From contig CAJXMF010000030.1 in assembly GCA_913056195.1 (NCBI GenBank), positions 1 through 37,094 of the forward strand: a stretch of 37,094 nucleotides of DNA, written 5' to 3'. This DNA comes from an uncultured Methylococcaceae bacterium (GTDB lineage Bacteria > Pseudomonadota > Gammaproteobacteria > Methylococcales > Methylomonadaceae). Under the pieces are notes generated by a model, which was not told where the DNA came from, made no database searches, and saw only the letters and a program-made list of their open reading frames with translations. The number at the start of each line of letters is the position of its first letter. The stretch's first letter is position 1. Of the stretch, positions 1 to 8,174 are shown in pieces. A program made the position numbers and the translations under genes.

Positions 1-77
1 CTATGCGCCCTCCGTTGCGCCTTGAAGATGAATAAAAATCCAGCGCAATCCCAGTAGCTTATTTAGTACGCGCTACC

Positions 78-761
78 TTATAAATACTGCCTGGGCCCAA
101 ATATCCCCGTCCCAACCCGTACAATCGTCGCCCCTTCAGCAATAGCTGCTTCCAAATCAGCGGACATTCCCATGGAAAAGGTATCCAACGACGTAGCGGA
201 TAAGGCATTAACAGCCTGATACAGCCTGGCAAACGGCTGCCGTTGTTTTTGAAAATCCTGTTCCGGCTCCGGGATGGCCATCACACCCCGTAATCGAAGA
301 CGCTTCAATGCGCTGACGGCCTCAATCAATTCCGGCAAATCTTCAAGACTGATGCCGGATTTACTCGCCTCGCCACTGATATTGACTTGCAAGCAGATAT
401 TCAAAGGCGGCAATGTATCGGGTCGCTGATCACTGAGCCTGCGCGCAATCTTCAGCCGATCAACGCTATGCACCCAACTGAAATGCCTGGCAATCACTTT
501 GGTTTTATTCGACTGAATGGGGCCGATAAAATGCCAGCTGATATCAAAAGCCGCCAACGCCGACTGCTTTAGTACCGCCTCCTGCACATAACTCTCGGCA
601 AAATGCCGTTGGCCTGCGCCATACAAAGCCACAATATCAGCTGCCGGTTTGGTTTTACTGACAGCCAACAACAAAACATCCCCTTCACCTCGCCCAGCTG
701 CCTGCTCGGCATCTCGAATACATTGCTTAATCTGTCGCCATTTATTTGTTATCGTTTCCAT
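78..761 (-). CDS. yggS: YggS/PROSC family pyridoxal-phosphate homeostasis protein
   Basis: Cytosolic PLP-binding protein that buffers free pyridoxal phosphate; it has an alanine-racemase-like N-terminal barrel fold and no firmly known catalytic reaction. The motif LLAVSKTKP places the PLP-binding lysine at residue 36, where E. coli YggS has it. The VHSVDR and SMGMSADLEAAI segments, the latter binding the PLP phosphate, are also present. I chose the ATG at 761 (227 aa). A TTG 27 bases upstream is open, but the 761 start matches the family N-terminus. The gene is divergent from pilT, as in many gammaproteobacteria where yggS-proC lies next to pilT. A GGAGG-like ribosome site sits at the very start of the window on this strand, so a downstream gene such as proC probably begins just outside. 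Confidence 0.95.
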   Translation of the reverse strand: METITNKWRQIKQCIRDAEQAAGRGEGDVLLLAVSKTKPAADIVALYGAGQRHFAESYVQEAVLKQSALAAFDISWHFIGPIQSNKTKVIARHFSWVHSVDRLKIARRLSDQRPDTLPPLNICLQVNISGEASKSGISLEDLPELIEAVSALKRLRLRGVMAIPEPEQDFQKQRQPFARLYQAVNALSATSLDTFSMGMSADLEAAIAEGATIVRVGTGIFGPRQYL

Positions 762-852
762 CCCACTATTAAACACCAGCCCTTCCAAAATTCAAAGACC
801 TGAACTATGGTTATGGCTATCAATCCTATTTTAATTTTTACAGGATAGCAAA

Positions 853-1890
853 ATGGATATTTCCGAATTATTGACCTTCTCCGTAAAAAGCAACGCCTCA
901 GACTTACATTTATCCGCCGGTTTACCGCCGATGATTCGGGTTGACGGGGATATTCGCCGCATCAATATTCCAGCCTTGGATCATAAAGAGGTTCATGCCT
1001 TGATTTATGACATCATGAATGACAAACAGCGACGGGATTATGAGGAATTTTTGGAAACCGACTTCTCTTTCGCATTGCCCGGCGTTGCCCGTTTCAGGGT
1101 CAATGCCTTCAATCAGGAACGTGGTGCTGGCGCGGTATTCAGGACCATCCCCTCCGAAATACTTTCATTGGAACAACTCAAGGCACCCCGCTTTTTTGAA
1201 GAAGTGTGTAAAAAACCCCGCGGCTTGATTTTGGTCACAGGCCCGACAGGCTCGGGTAAATCGACCACGCTGGCCGCCATGATCAACCATATCAATAACA
1301 CCGAATATGCTCATATTTTAACTGTTGAAGACCCGATCGAATTCGTTCACGATAGTAAAAAATGCTTGATTAACCAACGCGAAGTCCACCGCGACACACT
1401 CGGTTTTAACGAAGCCTTGCGCTCTGCCTTGCGGGAAGACCCCGATATTATCCTGGTCGGCGAAATGCGGGACCTGGAAACCATTCGTCTGGCACTGACA
1501 GCCGCCGAAACCGGTCACTTGGTATTCGGCACCTTGCATACGACATCGGCCGCTAAAACTATCGACCGGATTATCGACGTTTTCCCGGCGGCAGAAAAAG
1601 ACATGATTCGTTCCATGTTATCTGAATCGCTGCAAGCGGTCATCTCACAAACCCTGCTGAAAAAAATCGGCGGCGGCCGGATTGCGGCACATGAAATCAT
1701 GGTTGGCACCTCCGCGATTCGTAACCTGATTCGGGAGGCTAAAGTGGCACAAATGTATTCTGCCATTCAGACCGGTCGCAAGGATGGCATGCAAACCCTG
1801 GATCAAAACCTGAAAGAATTAGTCGACCAAGGTCTGATTACCGCGAAAACAGCAATGGTAAAAGCGGTCAACAAAAGCCAGTTCCGTTAA
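853..1890 (+). CDS. pilT: Type IV pilus retraction ATPase PilT
   Basis: Cytoplasmic hexameric ATPase that depolymerises type IV pili and drives twitching motility. The 345 aa are full length. The N-terminal PAS-like domain is followed by Walker A GPTGSGKS at 130-137, the Asp box LTVEDPIEF near 156-164, Walker B (DIILVGEMRD near 198-207), the His box GHLVFGTLHT (221-230) and the AIRNLIRE motif at 288-295 that is typical of PilT and needed for retraction. The ATG at 853 is preceded by AGGA. pilU follows 83 bases later, so the two are probably co-transcribed. None of the assembly genes (pilB, C, D) is nearby, as is usual for this pair. Confidence 0.98.
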   Translation: MDISELLTFSVKSNASDLHLSAGLPPMIRVDGDIRRINIPALDHKEVHALIYDIMNDKQRRDYEEFLETDFSFALPGVARFRVNAFNQERGAGAVFRTIPSEILSLEQLKAPRFFEEVCKKPRGLILVTGPTGSGKSTTLAAMINHINNTEYAHILTVEDPIEFVHDSKKCLINQREVHRDTLGFNEALRSALREDPDIILVGEMRDLETIRLALTAAETGHLVFGTLHTTSAAKTIDRIIDVFPAAEKDMIRSMLSESLQAVISQTLLKKIGGGRIAAHEIMVGTSAIRNLIREAKVAQMYSAIQTGRKDGMQTLDQNLKELVDQGLITAKTAMVKAVNKSQFR

Positions 1891-1973
1891 CCTCAACCAC
1901 CTGACGCTTAAATACAATGAAACGATCAGCCCTTACCCGTAGCTAAAAAACGGTACTGCCCCAGGAGAAAACA

Positions 1974-3107
1974 ATGGATTTTAATGCGCTGTTAAAAATT
2001 GTGGTCGAAAAGAAAGCCTCCGACCTGTTCATCACCTCCGGCAGGCCACCCTCTATAAAAGTCGATGGCCGCATTATGGATTTATCCAAGACGCCTTTGA
2101 CGGCTGAACAGTCGCATAAAATTGTTCTAGGCGTGATGAATCAGCAACAACGTGATGAGTTTGAAAACACACGAGAGTGCCAATTCGCCATCAGCAGCAC
2201 TGGGCTAGGCCGCTTCCGGGCCAGCGCGTTTACCCAACGCGATGCGGCAGGCATGGTATTAAGACGTATCGAAACCCATATTCCAAAGCCAGAAGAATTA
2301 CATATCCCAGCCATTTTAAAAGAACTGATCATGACAAAACGAGGGCTGGTTATTTTTGTCGGCGCCACCGGCACCGGTAAATCAACGTCCCTCGCCGCTT
2401 TGATTGACCATCGTAATGAACACAGCAGCGGTCACATCATCACCATTGAAGACCCGATTGAATTTTTACATCCACATAAAAGCTGTATTATTACCCAGCG
2501 CGAAGTCGGTATCGACACCGAATCGTATGAAGTCGCTTTAAAAAATACCTTGCGCCAGGCACCCGACGTTATTTTAATCGGTGAGGTTAGAACCCGGGAA
2601 ACCATGCAACATGCCATCACCTTCGCCGAAACCGGCCACCTGTGTCTATGTACCTTACATGCCAATAACGCCAACCAGGCGCTGGATCGGATTTTGCATT
2701 TTTTCCCCGATGAAATGCATAGCCAATTATTTATGGATTTATCCTTGAATTTACGCGGCATTGTGGCACAGCAACTGATCCGTCGCGCCGATGACAAAGG
2801 ACGTTATCCTGCCGTCGAAATCTTGCTGAATACGCCGTTAGCCTCCGATTTTATTCGTAAAGGTGAAGTACATAAATTAAAAGAACTGATGAAACAATCG
2901 CGTGAACAAGGTATGCAAACCTTTGACCAAGCGCTCTATGATCTCTACACCAGTGGTAAAATAAGCTATGAAGATGCCTTGAACTCAGCCGACTCCAGAA
3001 ATGAAGTGCGCCTGATGATCAAGCTCGGCGCTGAAAATGCGGGTACACTGGATACCGGCATCACACTGGAAGAAACCGAGGAAGAACGCAATGGCGGAAT
3101 TTATTAA
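1974..3107 (+). CDS. pilU: PilT-dependent accessory retraction ATPase PilU
   Basis: PilT paralogue that assists pilus retraction under load in a PilT-dependent manner. Its 377 aa match the usual PilU length. Walker A GATGTGKS lies at 130-137, ITIEDPIEF at 156-164, Walker B DVILIGEVR at 198-206, and the His-box region GHLCLCTLHA at 221-230. The AIRNLIRE motif of PilT is absent, with LASDFIRKGE in its place, which separates the two paralogues. The acidic C-terminal tail (TLEETEEER) is typical of PilU. The start ATG has a strong AGGAG seven bases upstream. A 13-codon frame overlaps its 3' end (see findings). Confidence 0.97.
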   Translation: MDFNALLKIVVEKKASDLFITSGRPPSIKVDGRIMDLSKTPLTAEQSHKIVLGVMNQQQRDEFENTRECQFAISSTGLGRFRASAFTQRDAAGMVLRRIETHIPKPEELHIPAILKELIMTKRGLVIFVGATGTGKSTSLAALIDHRNEHSSGHIITIEDPIEFLHPHKSCIITQREVGIDTESYEVALKNTLRQAPDVILIGEVRTRETMQHAITFAETGHLCLCTLHANNANQALDRILHFFPDEMHSQLFMDLSLNLRGIVAQQLIRRADDKGRYPAVEILLNTPLASDFIRKGEVHKLKELMKQSREQGMQTFDQALYDLYTSGKISYEDALNSADSRNEVRLMIKLGAENAGTLDTGITLEETEEERNGGIY

Positions 3108-3213
3108 ACCATTATTACAAAACGCCCGTTGAAGAATTGTATCTCCAGTCCGCAGCAGCCTGATAACACTGAAGCACTATCCACAAAACCTGACTATAAG
3201 CGGACAATTAACC

Positions 3214-3798
3214 ATGAACGACACGGTAAATGACTTACTCGAAGAAATAAAAGCGCTGGAAAAAAAACTTGTCGACGAAATTCAAAAAAAACAACAGGAT
3301 GCAAACTATCAGATTAACGCCGAAGACATCACCTTTAAAGCAGCCACTCAGCAGCGCCATAAAAAACAACTCCAATCCCTTTTTGATTATTTCACCCATG
3401 CCTCTATTGGCAATATTCTCAGTGCGCCTATCATTTGGGTCATTTTATTCCCTACCATTATGCTCGATATCAGCGTCAGTCTTTACCAGGCCATCTGCTT
3501 TCCAATCTATAAAATCCCGAAAGTCAAACGCAGCGATTATATTGTCTTTGACCGGCATTATTTAAGTTATCTTAATACTATCGAAAAACTCAACTGCGCT
3601 TATTGCAGCTACTTCAATGGCCTGATCGCCTATGTCCAGGAAATTGCTGCACGCACCGAGCAATACTGGTGCCCAATAAAACACGCCCGCCGCATCAGTA
3701 CCTTACACAACCGTTATCAACATTTCCTTGATTATGGTGACGTCGAGGCCTATCGAAAATTCAAAGAACAAACACGCAGGCAGTTCGATGATATATAA
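3214..3798 (+). CDS. Conserved hypothetical membrane protein, 194 aa
   Basis: I recall similar proteins in many Proteobacteria but know of no assigned function. The N-terminus (about 5-30) is charged and likely coiled-coil (LLEEIKALEKKL). A hydrophobic stretch at about 64-92 looks like one or two membrane segments. The C-terminal half has a cysteine-containing block: CAYCSYFNG near 127-135 and TEQYWCPIKHARR near 147-159, which suggests a metal or redox site because the three Cys and one His are closely placed. The ATG at 3214 has only a weak ribosome site. It follows pilU by 106 bases and precedes pgk. Linkage to pili or glycolysis cannot be inferred. Confidence 0.8.
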   Translation: MNDTVNDLLEEIKALEKKLVDEIQKKQQDANYQINAEDITFKAATQQRHKKQLQSLFDYFTHASIGNILSAPIIWVILFPTIMLDISVSLYQAICFPIYKIPKVKRSDYIVFDRHYLSYLNTIEKLNCAYCSYFNGLIAYVQEIAARTEQYWCPIKHARRISTLHNRYQHFLDYGDVEAYRKFKEQTRRQFDDI

Positions 3799-3878
3799 AA
3801 CATCGCTATCGCAGCGTACCCGCTCGTGCTCATGAACAGATCACGCTGGATTTTCATGCGCTATGGACACGAACACTC

Positions 3879-3884
3879 TATAAT
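3879..3884 (+). promoter_or_regulatory. Candidate -10 element for pgk
   Basis: A perfect TATAAT lies 70 bases before the pgk start. No convincing -35 was found at 16-18 bases upstream, so this is a single-element prediction. The predicted transcript start falls inside the hairpin at 3888-3907. Confidence 0.4.
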
Positions 3885-3887
3885 ATC

Positions 3888-3907
3888 CCGCATTGTGCCC
3901 AATGCGG
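3888..3907 (+). promoter_or_regulatory. Perfect 8-bp inverted repeat in the pgk leader
   Basis: CCGCATTG and CAATGCGG are perfect complements separated by TGCC. The repeat lies directly after TATAAT and 46 bases before the pgk start. It could be an mRNA 5' hairpin, an operator at the transcript start, or a weak terminator, since CTTTT follows within a few bases. Confidence 0.55.
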
Positions 3908-3953
3908 CGTCTCTTTTAATCTGAACCAACCACTGAAAATTTGAGGAAAATCT

Positions 3954-5126
3954 ATGGCAATAAAACGAATGGCTGATCTTGATCTCTCTGGCAAACGTGT
4001 TCTTATTCGGCAAGATCTGAATGTTCCGATTAAAGATGGAAAAGTTGCCAGCGACCTGAGAATCAAAGCCAGCATCCCAACCATCAAACTGGCATTGGAA
4101 AAAGGCGCCGCCGTCATGGTCATGTCACATTTAGGCCGACCAACTGAAGGCGAGTTTTCCGAAGAATTCAGTTTGGCACCTGTCGCCGACAGGATGTCTG
4201 AATTGCTGGGAAAACCCGTTCGCCTGGAACGGGACTGGCTGGACGGCATTGAGGTTGCGCCCGGCGAAGTCGTGCTCTGTGAAAATGTCCGTTTTAACAA
4301 GGGCGAAAAGAAAAATGATCCTGAACTGGGTAAAAAAATGGCGGCCTTATGCGACATCTTCGTCATGGATGCATTCGGCACCGCGCACAGAGCACAAGCC
4401 TCCACGCATAGTGTTGCCCAATTTGCCCCGGTCGCCTGCGCAGGCCCCTTGCTCAGCGCAGAACTCGATGCCTTGGGTAAAGCGCTTGAACATCCAACCA
4501 AACCATTGACAGCTATCGTTGGTGGTTCTAAAGTATCCACAAAGCTTACCGTACTCGAAAGCCTGTCGCAAAAAGTCGACCAGCTCATCGTCGGTGGCGG
4601 TATCGCCAACACCTTCATTGCAGCTGCGGGCTATTCGGTCGGTAAATCACTCTACGAAGAAGACCTGGTCGATGAGGCTAAACGCTTAATGGCTCAAGCA
4701 AAAGCCAATGGTTCGGATATTCCTGTTCCGGTAGATGTGGTCTGTGCCAAAGAGTTTTCTGAAAGCGCTGAGGCGACCATCAAAAACGTTGCTGATGTTG
4801 CCGAAGACGATATGATTCTGGATATTGGCCCTGAAACCGCCAAACAATACGCCGACATCATTCAAAAAGCGGGAACAATTGTCTGGAACGGCCCCGTCGG
4901 TGTATTTGAAATCGACCAGTTTGGTGAAGGTACCAAAACCGTTGCCATGGCTATCGCCGAAAGTCCGGCCTTTTCAATTGCAGGCGGCGGCGATACATTA
5001 GCCGCTATCGATAAATATGCCATCAATGATCGTATTTCCTACACATCGACCGGTGGCGGCGCTTTTCTGGAGTTTTTGGAAGGTAAAAAATTACCCGCCG
5101 TTGAAATCCTGGAACAACGCGCCTGA
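3954..5126 (+). CDS. pgk: Phosphoglycerate kinase
   Basis: Cytosolic glycolytic and gluconeogenic enzyme interconverting 1,3-bisphosphoglycerate + ADP and 3-phosphoglycerate + ATP. The 390 aa are normal for the family. The N-terminal substrate motif RQDLNVPI is at 19-26, SHLGRP at 58-63, GGSKVSTKL at 190-198 and WNGPVGVFE at 311-319. The nucleotide-binding GGGDTLAAI is at 344-352, followed by [14 protein letters not shown] (365-378). A TGAGGAAAA ribosome site precedes the ATG. The gene stands alone here: gap, pyk and fba, its frequent neighbours, are not adjacent. Confidence 0.98.
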   Translation: MAIKRMADLDLSGKRVLIRQDLNVPIKDGKVASDLRIKASIPTIKLALEKGAAVMVMSHLGRPTEGEFSEEFSLAPVADRMSELLGKPVRLERDWLDGIEVAPGEVVLCENVRFNKGEKKNDPELGKKMAALCDIFVMDAFGTAHRAQASTHSVAQFAPVACAGPLLSAELDALGKALEHPTKPLTAIVGGSKVSTKLTVLESLSQKVDQLIVGGGIANTFIAAAGYSVGKSLYEEDLVDEAKRLMAQAKANGSDIPVPVDVVCAKEFSESAEATIKNVADVAEDDMILDIGPETAKQYADIIQKAGTIVWNGPVGVFEIDQFGEGTKTVAMAIAESPAFSIAGGGDTLAAIDKYAINDRISYTSTGGGAFLEFLEGKKLPAVEILEQRA

Positions 5127-5148
5127 TTTCGGGCATATTCAGTCCCCA

Positions 5149-5191
5149 CCTCAACATCGCCTTCTCCTCTTGGGAGAAGGCTGCGATGAGG
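5149..5191. repeat. REP-like extragenic palindrome
   Basis: GCCTTCTCC (5159-5167) and GGAGAAGGC (5173-5181) form a perfect 9-bp stem around TCTTG. The flanks CCTCA.CATCG and GCGATGAGG extend it imperfectly. The CTTCTCC/GGAGAAG core resembles dispersed REP-type repeats common in proteobacterial genomes. It lies between pgk and rpoZ and could also act as the pgk mRNA 3' stabiliser. Only one copy is seen in this window. Confidence 0.6.
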
Positions 5192-5236
5192 GAATCAAAT
5201 AGCAGAGGGGCGCTGAAAATTTACATTCCGCCAGCA

Positions 5237-5265
5237 TTGCCTGGCAGAATAATCACCTATATAAT
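5237..5265 (+). promoter_or_regulatory. Predicted sigma70 promoter of the rpoZ operon
   Basis: TTGCCT (5237-5242) and a perfect TATAAT (5260-5265) are separated by exactly 17 bases. This gives a leader of about 60 nt before rpoZ. Confidence 0.65.
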
Positions 5266-5332
5266 AAAAGGTTACTTTACAAACTCGAAAATATTAACAC
5301 CCGGGTTTGAAATCACTTTTGGATTGTAAAAA

Positions 5333-5575
5333 ATGGCTAGAATTACTGTTGAAGATTGTTTGGAAAACATTGAAAATCGTTTCAAGCTGGTGTTATTGGC
5401 CAGCAAGCGCGCCAGACAATTGGAAAAAGGCGCAGACCCGCTTGTTAAACCCGAAAAAGACAAAAACACCGTGCTGGCATTACGTGAAATTGCCGCTGGC
5501 GAGGTAACTGAAGACAATATTGACCTTCTTCACAATGTGGGCGACGTCCCGGATAATCGAGTTGAAACGCTTTAA
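5333..5575 (+). CDS. rpoZ: RNA polymerase omega subunit
   Basis: Small subunit that promotes beta' folding and assembly of RNA polymerase and takes part in ppGpp binding. The 80 aa start with the family signature [10 protein letters not shown] and contain [16 protein letters not shown] and the [14 protein letters not shown] segment. The stop codon overlaps the spoT start by one base (TAATG), so the two are translationally linked. This is the conserved rpoZ-spoT pair. The gmk gene that precedes rpoZ in E. coli is replaced here by pgk and an intergenic promoter. Confidence 0.97.
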   Translation: MARITVEDCLENIENRFKLVLLASKRARQLEKGADPLVKPEKDKNTVLALREIAAGEVTEDNIDLLHNVGDVPDNRVETL

Positions 5576-7752
5576 TGCCCGACGCCGCCTTACCCCTTAC
5601 CGCCTCCGACTCACAAGCGCCTGAAGAGAAACTGTTCAGGCGTCTATGTCAGATTCTGGATCAATATCTGGAACCTGACCAGATCAATGATATTGTGCGT
5701 GCCTATCATGTCGGTGCAGAGGCGCATAAGCACCAGGTTCGAAAAAGTGGCGAAGCCTATATTTGCCACCCGGTCTCGGTTGCCATCACACTGGCCGAAA
5801 TGCGCATGGATGCACGCGGCATCATGGCGGCCATTATGCACGATGTCATCGAAGACACCGACATCACATACGCACAAGTCGCTGACATGTTCAGCACGGA
5901 AGTCGCCGATTTAGTCGAGGGTGTCACCAAGCTAACCAAACTCGACAATAAATCCCGGGCCGAAAAACAAGCGGAAAATGTGCGTAAGATGTTTTTAGCC
6001 ATGGCTAAGGACTTTCGTGTCATTATGGTTAAATTGGCCGATCGTTTGCATAACATGCAAACCCTGGGCGCCATGCCGACGGACAAAAAACGCCGCATCG
6101 CGAAAGAAACGCTGGAAATTTACGCCCCTATCGCTAACCGGCTGGGCATGAACAAAATCCGTCATCAGCTGGAATACCTTGGCTTCAAGGCGCTTTATCC
6201 CTGTCGTTATAAAGTGTTGCAACATGCCGTTAAAAAAATCCGTGGCCATCGCAAAGAAATTATCGACACCATTCAAAGTGCAATCGCCCAACGCCTGCAA
6301 CAAAGTGAGATAACAGCCGCCGTAGAAGGTCGAGAAAAAAATATTGCCAGCATCTATCAAAAAATGGTGCAAAAAAAAATTCCTTTTTCCGATGTTTTTG
6401 ATGTCTACGCCTTCCGCATCCACTGCGACAGTGTTGAAGACTGCTATCTGACGCTGGGCTGTGTACATAATTTGTTCAAACCGATACCCGGTCGCTTCAA
6501 GGACTATATTGCACTCCCCAAAGCCAATGGTTACCAATCACTGCACACCGTTCTAATCGGCCCTTATGGCGTGCCGATTGAAATCCAGATCCGCACCCAT
6601 GAAATGCACCGCATGTCAGAATCGGGGATTGCCGCACATTGGTTATATAAATCGGACGACCATAACAGCGCTCAGACCAGAGCCAATGAATGGCTGCGCG
6701 ATTTACTGGAAATTCAAAAAAGCGCCGGTGATTCGCTGGAATTTATCGAAAACCTGAAAATAGACCTGTTTCCACAAGAAGTCTTTGTATTTACCCCGGA
6801 AGGTGACATTATAAAGCTACCGCGCGGCGCAACCATCATTGACTTTGCCTATGCCGTCCATACCGATATCGGTAACACTTGCGTATCCGCACGCATCGAT
6901 AAAAAGCTGGTGCCATTACAAACGCAATTGGAAAATGGCATGACAGTTCAGGTCATCACCGCCGCCTGGGCCAGACCCAACCCACTATGGCTGAACCATG
7001 TCGTCACCGCCAAGGCGCGCAGTGGCATCCGCAACTATCTGAAAAACTTCAAACAACAAGAAGCCATTGATCTCGGGCGACGGCTACTGGACAAGGAATT
7101 ACAGGCCATTAGCCATCAAACGCTGGATGACATCGACCAGGACAAAATACACCAGCTTCTTCAAACCTTGAAGCTGGAGTCCCTCGATACACTCCTGGAA
7201 GATATTGGCCTGGGCAACAAAATGCCGTTATTGATTGCCAAACGGCTTAATCAGTCTGACATTTCTGCCGCCGTCAAACTGGATACCGCAGAACAGCCAA
7301 GCAGTGCCTCACCCTTAATCATCAAGGGCACGGAAGATATGGTCGTCACCCTGGCAAAATGCTGCCATCCCATTCCCGGCGACCCGATTATCGGATTTTT
7401 CAACCCGGGCAAAGGCATTGTGGTACACCATTCAGATTGCCGCAACAGTCATGATGACCGCAAGAAACCCACAAATTGGCTGGATGTGGAATGGTGTAAA
7501 GAAACACAAGGCGAATTTCCGGTTGAAATCCGTCTCGAGCTATTAAATCAACGCGGCACATTGGCAACGATTGCCTCTACTATCTCCAGCATGGATTCAA
7601 ATATTGAAAATGTCACCGTTGTCGGGCAAGATGAACGTGTTTCGGTTGATCTGATTACCCTGACGGTAAAAAACCGGCTACATCTCGCCAATATCATCCG
7701 AAAACTCAAAAAATTGAATATTGTTTTAAAACTTACTCGAATCAAAGCCTGA
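5575..7752 (+). CDS. spoT: Bifunctional (p)ppGpp synthetase/hydrolase
   Basis: Makes and degrades the stringent-response alarmone. Domains in order of the 725 aa: an HD hydrolase domain (about 30-190) with the HD pair at 89-90 (MHDVIEDT) and KLADRLHNM at 153-161; a synthetase domain (about 240-350) with RFKDYIALPKANGYQSLHT at 307-325 and EIQIRT; a TGS domain (about 402-461); a zinc-finger-like Cys/His segment (KCCHPIPGD, HHSDC); and a C-terminal ACT domain. The RFKD motif is the basic RXKD type of bifunctional Rel/Spo enzymes, and the HD motif is intact, so both activities are expected. ridA follows after 3 bases. Confidence 0.97.
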   Translation: MPDAALPLTASDSQAPEEKLFRRLCQILDQYLEPDQINDIVRAYHVGAEAHKHQVRKSGEAYICHPVSVAITLAEMRMDARGIMAAIMHDVIEDTDITYAQVADMFSTEVADLVEGVTKLTKLDNKSRAEKQAENVRKMFLAMAKDFRVIMVKLADRLHNMQTLGAMPTDKKRRIAKETLEIYAPIANRLGMNKIRHQLEYLGFKALYPCRYKVLQHAVKKIRGHRKEIIDTIQSAIAQRLQQSEITAAVEGREKNIASIYQKMVQKKIPFSDVFDVYAFRIHCDSVEDCYLTLGCVHNLFKPIPGRFKDYIALPKANGYQSLHTVLIGPYGVPIEIQIRTHEMHRMSESGIAAHWLYKSDDHNSAQTRANEWLRDLLEIQKSAGDSLEFIENLKIDLFPQEVFVFTPEGDIIKLPRGATIIDFAYAVHTDIGNTCVSARIDKKLVPLQTQLENGMTVQVITAAWARPNPLWLNHVVTAKARSGIRNYLKNFKQQEAIDLGRRLLDKELQAISHQTLDDIDQDKIHQLLQTLKLESLDTLLEDIGLGNKMPLLIAKRLNQSDISAAVKLDTAEQPSSASPLIIKGTEDMVVTLAKCCHPIPGDPIIGFFNPGKGIVVHHSDCRNSHDDRKKPTNWLDVEWCKETQGEFPVEIRLELLNQRGTLATIASTISSMDSNIENVTVVGQDERVSVDLITLTVKNRLHLANIIRKLKKLNIVLKLTRIKA

Positions 7753-7755
7753 ATC

Positions 7756-8154
7756 ATGAGCAAACACGTTATTTTTACCGATAAAGCCCCACAAGCCATT
7801 GGCACCTATTCGCAAGCGATTAAAGTCGATACAACAGTCTATTTATCCGGACAGATTCCACTGCACCCTGAAACCATGGAAATTATCGCGGGTGATATTC
7901 GTGACCATATCCGGCGCGTTCTGGAAAATCTGAGCGCAGTCTGCGAAGCGGCCGGCGGCAGTTTGAACGACATCGTCAAACTCAATGTCTATCTGACCGA
8001 CCTGGCTGATTTCCCCATCGTCAACGAAATCATGGGGGAATATTTTGACCAGCCCTATCCTGCACGCGCTGCCGTTGGCGTCGACGCATTACCTAAAGGC
8101 GTTGGCGTGGAAATGGATGCCATCATGGAAATCAACGAGCCTTACAGTATCTAA
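7756..8154 (+). CDS. ridA: RidA family 2-iminobutanoate/2-iminopropanoate deaminase
   Basis: Cytosolic trimeric enzyme that hydrolyses reactive enamine/imine intermediates released by PLP enzymes such as threonine dehydratase. The 132 aa are typical. The conserved substrate-binding arginine is R104 in YPARAAVGV, preceded by GTYSQAI (16-22) and YLSGQIP (29-35), with the C-terminal VEMDAIMEI present. It lies 3 bases after spoT and 20 bases before recG, a placement seen in several gammaproteobacteria where the E. coli operon has trmH instead. Confidence 0.95.
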   Translation: MSKHVIFTDKAPQAIGTYSQAIKVDTTVYLSGQIPLHPETMEIIAGDIRDHIRRVLENLSAVCEAAGGSLNDIVKLNVYLTDLADFPIVNEIMGEYFDQPYPARAAVGVDALPKGVGVEMDAIMEINEPYSI

Positions 8155-8174
8155 AACAACGTCAGAATATACGC

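Noticed and set aside
1..77. Start of proC on the minus strand
   Set aside because: Only a GGAGG-like ribosome site is visible at the window edge; no coding sequence is inside, so no gene is called.
3831..3923. Thirty-codon frame (MNRSRWIFMRYGHEH...) before pgk
   Set aside because: No ribosome site, overlaps the -10 and hairpin, and has no recognisable feature; likely chance.
3878..4618. 246-codon open frame on the minus strand opposite pgk
   Set aside because: The plus strand encodes a complete, motif-rich phosphoglycerate kinase; the reverse frame is low-complexity (Ser/Ala/Pro-rich) with no recognisable domain.
5995..6537. 180-codon minus-strand frame opposite spoT
   Set aside because: Shadow of the RelA/SpoT coding sequence, which is intact through HD and synthetase motifs here.
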